From Bifidobacteriaceae bacterium (GTDB taxonomy: Bacteria; Actinomycetota; Actinomycetes; Actinomycetales; WQXJ01), in assembly GCA_031268115.1 (NCBI GenBank), contig JAIRXV010000500.1, positions 1 through 11,511 on the forward strand: 11,511 nt of DNA. The letters run 5' to 3'. The notes under the pieces were generated by a model. It made no database searches, was not told where the DNA came from, and worked only from the letters and a program-made list of their open reading frames with translations. The stretch's first letter is position 1, and the number at the start of each line of letters is the position of its first letter. The position numbers were made by a program, and so were the translations under genes. Positions 6,650-11,511 of the stretch are shown here, piece by piece.

Positions 6650-6682
6650 CAACCAGCGGTTGCGCGACCTCGCCCCGGGTCT

Positions 6683-9547
6683 CTAAGGGCCGGTAACTGT
6701 CACCTTGTATTTCTTGGTCTTGTTGCCGGCCTTCACTGTGATGACGGCCGTTCCCGCCGCCTTGGGGGTGATGGTCCCGGCCTTGTCGATGGCGGCAACG
6801 TCCGGTTTCGATGACTTATAGGCAACCTTGACCGAGGTCGCCCCAACCGGGGCATACTTGCCGGTAATCGCCCGGATGTGGCCAACCGCCACGGTTCGCG
6901 GAACCGGCATGGCACTCACGCGGGCTACCTTGGTCTGGCTGTTCTTCGAAGCCTTAGCGACAACCTTGACACTGATCCTCACGGTCGGTCGAATCCCGTC
7001 GGCCCTTGCAATCCGCGCCACGCCGGTAACGACAGTTCGGCCTTTCTTGACCGCCTTGATCTTCCCAGTCGATTCGACAACCTTCGCCGCCGCCGGGTTG
7101 GACGATCTCCACACGAAACCCTTCGAAGCGACCGATGTCCCATTCGACAGGTACAGCAAAGCAGGCACGGTGATGGACTTGCCCGGAACCAGGGTGACGG
7201 ACCTTTGTGCGGCCTTTGCCCGTACGCCAACAGTTTCCGCGAAAGCGGACACGCTCTTGGACTCGGACTGGGACTCCGACTGGGACGCGGACTGGGACGC
7301 GGCCAAGACCTCGACTGGGGCCGAGCCCGGCGCGCCTTCGTCCGCGTCATCGTCCGGCACCTGCGAACCGACATCGTTGGAAGGTGGGTCCAAGGTCCCG
7401 CTTTGATTGCGCGCCCACGCGCTCGGCGTCGCACCCATCGTGAATTCGAGCGTCCCGCCCGCCATGATCTGCTCGTATGTGATCCACGACTCGTTAAGCG
7501 GTTGACCATTCAGCGTCGCGGATCGCACATAAATGTTGGCGGCCGAGGCGTCGTTTCCCTTTATGACAAAGTCTTTGCCGTTGCCAAGATGGTAGGTGAT
7601 CTCCGGAAGGCGAGAACCGTGCAGGTAGTAGTAGTTGGTGCCAGCGAACGGGAACAATCCCGACATTATCCACATGTACGCCGTGCTCATTGCCCCGTTA
7701 TCTTCATCTCCTGGATAGCCCTCGGCTGGAAACTTCTTCAGGAACTCGTTGGCCCATTTCGACGCCAGGTCGGGCCTTCCCACCTGCGGGGTGGCCAGCA
7801 GCCAAACAGTCTGAAGTGAGGGTTCGTTCTCGAAATCGATGTACCCCTTGGATAGCGCGTTCTCTAGGCGAGACACGAATACACTCCTTCCGCCCATGAG
7901 TTCAACCATACCTTCAACGTCAAAAACAGGATAGTACGCGCCTTCCCACATGTTCGCCTCGTAGAATGCCCCGACCGGAAACCCCGAGTATCCGTCCGCA
8001 GTCCTATTCTTATCCCAAATGTTCCGCCAGTTCCCAGAGCGTTTAGCGAACAAGACACTATCCTCTTCGTGGCCAAGGCCTTGGGCCATAACTGCCAACG
8101 CGTGATCGTTGATCGCAAATCCCATGGTCCCAGAGCCAGCCCCGAACCGCCAAGAGTACGGCAACCCGTTGGTTGCAACCGCAGCGCCCGTGTGGTAGCC
8201 CGAGTTTATGTACCCGGCCGAACGCATTGCCGCCGCATCGCCCTTAGCCGCCGCGTAGGCTGCCTCCCAATCCACGCCGGGAATGTTCTTCAAGTATGCA
8301 TCGCAAATGACGTTTTCGATGTCGTTGCCGCCTTGACCGGACAAGAAGTCCTTACCCTGGATGAACGCTTCCGAGACGTAGCCGTTGGCAGCGTAACGGT
8401 CAATGAACGAATTGATATTCTCCGCTACCATGTCGGGCCGGGTCAAGGACAGGAACGGAAAGGCGGTCTTCCACGAGTCCCAGATCGTGTAGTAATCGTC
8501 CCAATAGCCGTGGTCGCTCATCCGATCCCGTGGCTGGACGTTGGCGTGGAACAGGGCGGTGTAGAACTTGGCTTTCTGAGCAAGTGACACTTCGCCGCCC
8601 AGATCCACATTTCTTAGAACGTCGTTCCAAGCCTCAGTTGCCGCAGCGTGGGCCGCATCGAAGTCCCAGTCCGGAATCTGTTGGTCGAGGAACTCGACGG
8701 CCCTGGCCTCGGACACGAACGAAATGGCGATCTTCGCGTGAACCCGCTCATCGGCGGAGGTCGCGAACTTCAGATATGCACCCAGGCGCCCACCGGAGTC
8801 AACGTTCTTCGTAAGCAGGCCCGGATACAGTCCAGAGCTATCCCACAGACCCATCTCTGAAGGCAGTCTATCGAATTTTAGAGCGAAGAACATGTCCCAT
8901 TCCGCAGGATTCCAGTTGCCATCGAAGGCCCCCCCCCCGGTGATGAGTGAATTCACGCTGTCGATTGTGACAGACCCACTGCGCAGAGCTAGTTCGCCGC
9001 CAATCCTACGCGAGACATCGATGAGTATCGAGCCGTCCGATGCCTCAGGATAAGTAAACCGGTAGATCGCAGCGTTGTCGGTAGGGGCCACTTCAGCTTT
9101 GATCCCGTACTCGCTCAGGGTTGCGCTGTAATAGTCAGCGCTAGCCGTCTCTTCGGCAACCGCCGAAGAATGGTTCGCCTCAACGGTCCGCAACGGGCCA
9201 GTCTGAGGGGAAAGAAGGAAATTCCCGTAGGACTGGCGCCCGCCCGTGCCTTGGGCATACAACTGACCGAACCCCACTACTCGCTGCCCTGGCGTGTAGC
9301 CGCCGTTCGCCGGCAATAGGGTCTCGGGGCTCGGATGTATGGAACCGTTCGGCATGGTCGGGCCTGCGATTGTCGAGCCGGCGCCCGCCCCAGTGCCGCC
9401 GAGCGTGTTGACGTATTGGACCGGACTATCAACAGAAGGGTAGGAGGAAGCGTAGACCGCAGCCGGGTAGACACTGAGGCAACCGACCAACGCCAAGGCG
9501 GCAACTGAAGCAAAACCAACGCCCCGGGAACGGCGGATGGCGGCCAT
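6683..9547 (-). CDS. Secreted GH92 exo-alpha-mannosidase with two Big2-type domains
   Basis: This gene encodes a 954-residue glycoside hydrolase of family 92, which are Ca-dependent alpha-mannosidases that trim alpha-mannosides such as N-glycans and mannans. Residues 1-34 are a signal peptide with a lipobox-like L-V-G-C (20-23) and a possible A-x-A-type site near 33, so the product may be lipid-anchored or free. The N-terminal beta domain starts at Y-V-N-T-L-G-G-T (45-52). The catalytic helical domain (about 295-708) has Y-Y-T-I-W-D-S-W (352-359), F-Y-E-A-N-M-W (528-534, probable acid E530), E-N-E-P-S (573-577) and P-G-D-E-D-N-G (612-618, probable base region D614/D616). A Ser-rich linker (about 745-770) leads to two Ig-like Big2-type domains (about 772-863 and 873-952). 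No LPXTG motif is present. ATG 9545-9547 is chosen because AAGGGA lies 6 nt upstream and the signal peptide begins there; the frame is open further upstream. Confidence 0.92.
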   Translation of the reverse strand: MAAIRRSRGVGFASVAALALVGCLSVYPAAVYASSYPSVDSPVQYVNTLGGTGAGAGSTIAGPTMPNGSIHPSPETLLPANGGYTPGQRVVGFGQLYAQGTGGRQSYGNFLLSPQTGPLRTVEANHSSAVAEETASADYYSATLSEYGIKAEVAPTDNAAIYRFTYPEASDGSILIDVSRRIGGELALRSGSVTIDSVNSLITGGGAFDGNWNPAEWDMFFALKFDRLPSEMGLWDSSGLYPGLLTKNVDSGGRLGAYLKFATSADERVHAKIAISFVSEARAVEFLDQQIPDWDFDAAHAAATEAWNDVLRNVDLGGEVSLAQKAKFYTALFHANVQPRDRMSDHGYWDDYYTIWDSWKTAFPFLSLTRPDMVAENINSFIDRYAANGYVSEAFIQGKDFLSGQGGNDIENVICDAYLKNIPGVDWEAAYAAAKGDAAAMRSAGYINSGYHTGAAVATNGLPYSWRFGAGSGTMGFAINDHALAVMAQGLGHEEDSVLFAKRSGNWRNIWDKNRTADGYSGFPVGAFYEANMWEGAYYPVFDVEGMVELMGGRSVFVSRLENALSKGYIDFENEPSLQTVWLLATPQVGRPDLASKWANEFLKKFPAEGYPGDEDNGAMSTAYMWIMSGLFPFAGTNYYYLHGSRLPEITYHLGNGKDFVIKGNDASAANIYVRSATLNGQPLNESWITYEQIMAGGTLEFTMGATPSAWARNQSGTLDPPSNDVGSQVPDDDADEGAPGSAPVEVLAASQSASQSESQSESKSVSAFAETVGVRAKAAQRSVTLVPGKSITVPALLYLSNGTSVASKGFVWRSSNPAAAKVVESTGKIKAVKKGRTVVTGVARIARADGIRPTVRISVKVVAKASKNSQTKVARVSAMPVPRTVAVGHIRAITGKYAPVGATSVKVAYKSSKPDVAAIDKAGTITPKAAGTAVITVKAGNKTKKYKVTVTGP
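7266..7301. repeat. Three 12-bp repeats encoding the Ser-rich linker
   Basis: The unit GACTGGGAC plus a variable triplet (TCC, GCG, GCG) occurs three times in tandem at 7266-7277, 7278-7289 and 7290-7301. On the minus strand it encodes alternating Ser, Gln, Ala and Glu in the linker between the GH92 catalytic domain and the Big2 domains. The unit is a multiple of three, so copy number changes would only lengthen or shorten the linker. Confidence 0.85.
8929..8938 (-). repeat. G10 homopolymer inside the GH92 gene
   Basis: The plus strand shows ten consecutive C (8929-8938), which is ten G in the coding strand. It encodes Gly204-206 and the first base of the next Ala codon. As given, the reading frame is intact. 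Loss or gain of one base would frameshift the protein after about 206 of 954 residues. Confidence 0.95.
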
Positions 9548-9685
9548 AGAGGATCCCTTCGCGTCGGTGGCCAATGCGAACGCGCACGTCATCGTGGAGA
9601 AAGCCCGCGGCGCCAGTCGCAAACCGCGGACTTGCTTCGATCAGTCGCACAACAGCGGAGACGCTATCAGGTGCGCCGGATCGCC

Positions 9686-9780
9686 AGGTCGGAAAAGCAC
9701 CGACCTAGCAACACTAGCTGCTGCGTCTCATCTGGTCAGCGCGGTCTGCGCCGATCCAGTCGACGCAGTCGTCGGCCGCT
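9686..9780. repeat. Repeat A, copy 1 of a ~90-bp direct repeat
   Basis: Positions 9692-9780 match 10787-10875 with five differences in 89 bases. The copy begins with a stem-loop, AGGTCGG (9686-9692), a 7-nt loop, and CCGACCT (9700-9706). The last bases run into a GCTCTATC sequence (9778-9785) that resembles one end of the 21-bp motif of the four-site clusters. Both strands stay open for 20-30 codons in both copies, but no known protein is suggested. Confidence 0.9.
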
Positions 9781-9826
9781 CTATCGTCCGGCCTCCCAGG
9801 TGTCCTTGGCTCTCGCGATGCCGACT

Positions 9827-9863
9827 CCTGGGCCGAGTTCTTTGTTGGCGCATCGTTGCGGTG
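9827..9863. repeat. 37-bp direct repeat, copy 1
   Basis: This segment is identical over 37 bases to 9898-9934, 71 bp further on. It starts CCTGGGCCGAG and ends CATCGTTGCGGTG, and contains a small CGCA-TCGT-TGCG stem. The 34 bases between the copies are unrelated. The 71-bp offset is not a multiple of three, so the two copies are read in different frames, which argues against a protein repeat. Confidence 0.95.
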
Positions 9864-9897
9864 TGGTCCTCGTGCTCCCGCCAGTCCGTCCCGTCTG

Positions 9898-9934
9898 CCT
9901 GGGCCGAGTTCTTTGTTGGCGCATCGTTGCGGTG
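9898..9934. repeat. 37-bp direct repeat, copy 2
   Basis: This is the second perfect copy of the 37-bp repeat seen at 9827-9863. Confidence 0.95.
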
Positions 9935-10156
9935 GCGCGTTTCGCGTTCGCACAATACGGCACCTGGCCAGCTACTTTGAATGGAGTGGCGAGTCGTTCG
10001 CCGCCTGTCGATATCCACGGCCGGGTCATAGGGGCCGGCCCGACCAGCGCAGACTGGTGCGGCTGACAATTGACCGTCCAGGGGTGTTCCAATCTCGGAT
10101 GTCGCGGGCGCCAGCGGCCAACCGTTAGGCGCACCCCTCCACCACGGCTCCTCTAT

Positions 10157-10258
10157 GGTTGAAACTCTGACGATTGAGCTGGCTTCCCGCGAGACGAAAA
10201 GTGGCGGATGGCCGCGCGGTCCCAGGCGAACCCGCTGTTGGAGGGCCGGTCAATGATC
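10157..10258. repeat. Repeat X, copy 1 of a diverged ~100-bp repeat
   Basis: By eye this segment aligns with 10631-10735 at roughly 70% identity with small gaps. Shared blocks are CCGCGA, a GTGGCGG/ATGGCGG block, GGTC, GTTGG and CAATG-TCG. On the minus strand both copies encode a similar short peptide (DR-A-RH-SSR pattern), which could mean a decayed coding repeat. The pair flanks the first four-site motif cluster. Confidence 0.5.
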
Positions 10259-10409
10259 GCGCGGTGATCGCGTCGACCTGCCCAAAGCGAAGCCCCCAGG
10301 GGAGGCCGGGCAAGGCAAAACTCCCGCAGTGCGGGCAAGACGACACCGGTCCCGGCCAGTCGGTGTAGACCGGCCGGCTGTGTTCGGGCCTGTCGGTGCG
10401 GACCGTATC

Positions 10410-10565
10410 GATAGAGCTTCTGGTCAATAGTGGACAGTACACGCTCACATCGATAGAGCTTTCGGTTACTAGGATCGCCGGATTGGCGTGCTTCGACTCA
10501 ATCTAATCGCCTAAAGCTCTATCGCGATGCAGTGAGCTGTGGCCCCAATAGCCAAAATCTCTATA
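10410..10565. repeat. Four-site palindromic motif cluster I
   Basis: Four copies of a 21-bp motif lie at 10410-10430 (+), 10452-10472 (+), 10503-10523 (-) and 10545-10565 (-). The motif starts GATAGAG, then C or G, then TTT-rich bases, then GGCTA and a TAG-like end. Start-to-start spacings are 42, 51 and 42 bp. The inner pair matches at 17 of 21 positions as an inverted repeat around a 30-bp centre. The cluster has no reading frame of interest. A 42-bp period is close to four helical turns, so same-direction sites would face the same side of the DNA. Confidence 0.9.
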
Positions 10566-10630
10566 CAGAAGCGGCAGCGTAAGCACCACGACACCAGCCG
10601 AGCCAATACGACCCCAAGGTGTCCCAGGTG

Positions 10631-10735
10631 TTTTGAAATACCGACGTTTGGGCTAACTTTCCGCGATGAAGAATGGCGGGTGGCTTGACGGTCTGAGACG
10701 AAACTTCGTTGGCCGACTGTCGGCCAATGCTCGAT
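10631..10735. repeat. Repeat X, copy 2
   Basis: This is the diverged second copy of the segment at 10157-10258. It starts 66 bp after motif cluster I and ends about 40 bp before the hairpin of repeat B. Confidence 0.5.
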
Positions 10736-10773
10736 CAAGCGTTTCCGCGAGACATCGTACTTGACCACCTACT

Positions 10774-10875
10774 CTAGGTCGGCGCTGAAAAGCACCGACC
10801 TAGCAATGCTAGCTGCTGCGTCTCAACTGGTCAGCGCGGTCTGCGCCAATCCAGTTGACGCAGTCGTCGGCCGCT
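10774..10875. repeat. Repeat A, copy 2 (repeat B)
   Basis: This is the second copy of the ~90-bp repeat. Its leading stem-loop is longer than in copy 1: CTAGGTCGG (10774-10782), a 12-nt loop, CCGACCTAG (10795-10803). A second small palindrome, CTAGC-AAT-GCTAG (10800-10812), follows immediately. The motif-like GCTCTATC at the end of copy 1 is changed to GCTTTGTC here. The 12-mer CTAGGTCGGCGC at its start recurs at 11004-11015. Confidence 0.9.
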
Positions 10876-11272
10876 TTGTCAGCGGCCTCCTAGTGGCACC
10901 CCACGGGATCTATTCCCTTCGCTGCGCTACGGGAAAATCTCCCGCGGGGACCCCGAGATCCGAAAACTCGGCTCATCTGCACACGTTTCAGCAACAAAGG
11001 CAGCTAGGTCGGCGCGACCAACCGCTCGCCTTGGGGCGGTTGACGCTTCGGGCCGTAGGCGCTCCAAATCCCGCATTGCGCACCGCCCAGACCCAAGTCC
11101 CAGCCACCGCGACCAAACCGAACGAAACTCGATCCCGCGCGGCGTCGCCCCATACCAAACGCCCCCAAACAGGTGTCGCACGCGGATTTCCTAATAGGTC
11201 TGCTAAAGCCGTGTAGACTAGGGTCGCGATCGGGAAGAGTCTCACAAGTCCCGGGCGATGTGCGGTGAAGTC

Positions 11273-11427
11273 AATAGAGGTATTGGCTAAAGGCAACGCG
11301 TTGGCGTGACATCGATAGAGGTTTCTGCTACCGCAAGTCCCGAATTCACCCAAATTGCTTCGATCTAATGGCCAGAACCTCTATCGCAATGCCATCGGCG
11401 CTGGCCGCAGTAGCCAAAGGCTCTATC
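11273..11427. repeat. Four-site palindromic motif cluster II
   Basis: Four copies of the same 21-bp motif lie at 11273-11293 (+), 11314-11334 (+), 11365-11385 (-) and 11407-11427 (-). Start-to-start spacings are 41, 51 and 42 bp, almost exactly those of cluster I, 862-863 bp away. Between clusters, the DNA separating the sites is mostly different, apart from ACATC before the second site, GC-ATGC after the third and TGGCC before the fourth. Over both clusters ATAGAG (motif positions 2-7), G14 and A17 are identical in all eight copies. Confidence 0.9.
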
Positions 11428-11511
11428 TCACGCCAGCCGCGCGCCCGCCCACGCGTCACCCCAACCACCCGCGCACCCACGCGCGCCCCCCGGCCGGCCA
11501 CCCCGCCTACC

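Larger units (their letters stand above)
6224..6682. other. Non-coding gap between GH92 gene and eno
   Basis: This 459-bp stretch has no frame that I accept as a gene. Frames on both strands are Arg/Pro/Gly-rich and lack family features. It holds the eno ribosome site, a candidate promoter, a perfect 6-bp stem with a 4-nt loop (ACCGAA-AAAG-TTCGGT, 6422-6437), two copies of a GGGCCGCGGGCT sequence near 6492 and 6563, and the hairpin at 6625-6649 downstream of the GH92 gene. Confidence 0.7.
9548..11511. other. Repeat-rich region without a convincing gene
   Basis: Nearly 2 kb upstream of the GH92 gene show no frame with a known family, a good ribosome site and natural composition together. The longest frames (up to about 150 residues on either strand) are mutually exclusive and rich in Arg, Ser, Pro and Cys. 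They are also disrupted by repeats that continue in other frames. The region carries the GH92 ribosome site at its left end, the repeats listed separately, several short stem-loops around 10900-10970, and a C-rich tail (11430-11511). It may hold an undetected non-coding RNA, remnants of mobile DNA, or regulatory DNA. Confidence 0.6.

Noticed and set aside
6255..6686. 143-codon plus-strand frame in the eno upstream gap
   Set aside because: It is rich in Arg, Gly and Pro, overlaps the GH92 stop and the likely eno promoter, and shows no domain.
9537..9980. 147-codon plus-strand frame
   Set aside because: It begins inside the GH92 signal peptide region and runs across repeats in different phases, so it is unlikely to be a protein gene.
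10410..10565. CRISPR array reading of the 21-bp repeats with 21-bp spacers
   Set aside because: Only two same-direction copies occur before orientation flips, the copies are imperfect, and no cas gene is in the window.
10761..11216. 151-codon plus-strand frame
   Set aside because: It starts in repeat B, changes to low-complexity Arg/Pro/Thr-rich sequence, has no recognised family, and competes with minus-strand frames of similar quality.
10988..11353. 121-codon minus-strand frame
   Set aside because: It contains part of motif cluster II, has a Trp/Arg-rich composition without domain features, and has no ribosome site.

Overview
The window looks like chromosome of a high-GC actinomycete (Actinomycetota). 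The strongest evidence is the minus-strand run eno, ftsB-like septum initiator, DUF501, ppx/gppA and a tRNA gene, a core gene order common in that phylum. GTG starts, GC-rich third codon positions and actinobacterial family versions agree with this. Genus cannot be named from the sequence alone.

Layout from left to right. Positions 1-1022 hold two overlapping plus-strand genes: the 3' part of an unrecognised protein and a small protein that resembles EACC1, a component of actinobacterial conflict systems. Facing them on the minus strand (994-2134) are poorly supported hypothetical reading frames, one of which runs into an amber stop followed directly by an in-frame ATG. These accessory genes lie beside the 3' end of a tRNA-Leu(UAA) gene at 2177-2250, a typical place for integrated DNA. 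Positions 2267-6223 are the conserved minus-strand cluster, transcribed from eno (glycolysis) through ftsB (divisome), DUF501 and ppx (polyphosphate or (p)ppGpp turnover), probably reading on into the tRNA. Positions 6224-6682 are non-coding and should carry the eno promoter. Positions 6683-9547 encode a secreted or lipid-anchored GH92 family exo-alpha-mannosidase with two C-terminal Big2-type immunoglobulin-like domains. Its gene contains a run of ten G, so it could be phase variable.

Positions 9548-11511 show no convincing gene but are rich in repeats. The most striking structure is a 21-bp motif present eight times in two four-site clusters (10410-10565 and 11273-11427). Each cluster has the order forward, forward, reverse, reverse, with start-to-start spacings of 42, 51 and 42 bp in one and 41, 51 and 42 bp in the other, although the DNA between the sites has largely diverged. 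The same region also holds a ~90-bp direct repeat starting with a hairpin (near 9692 and 10787), two perfect 37-bp copies 71 bp apart, and a diverged ~100-bp pair. I could not assign a known element to this region, and it is the best candidate here for an undescribed system.
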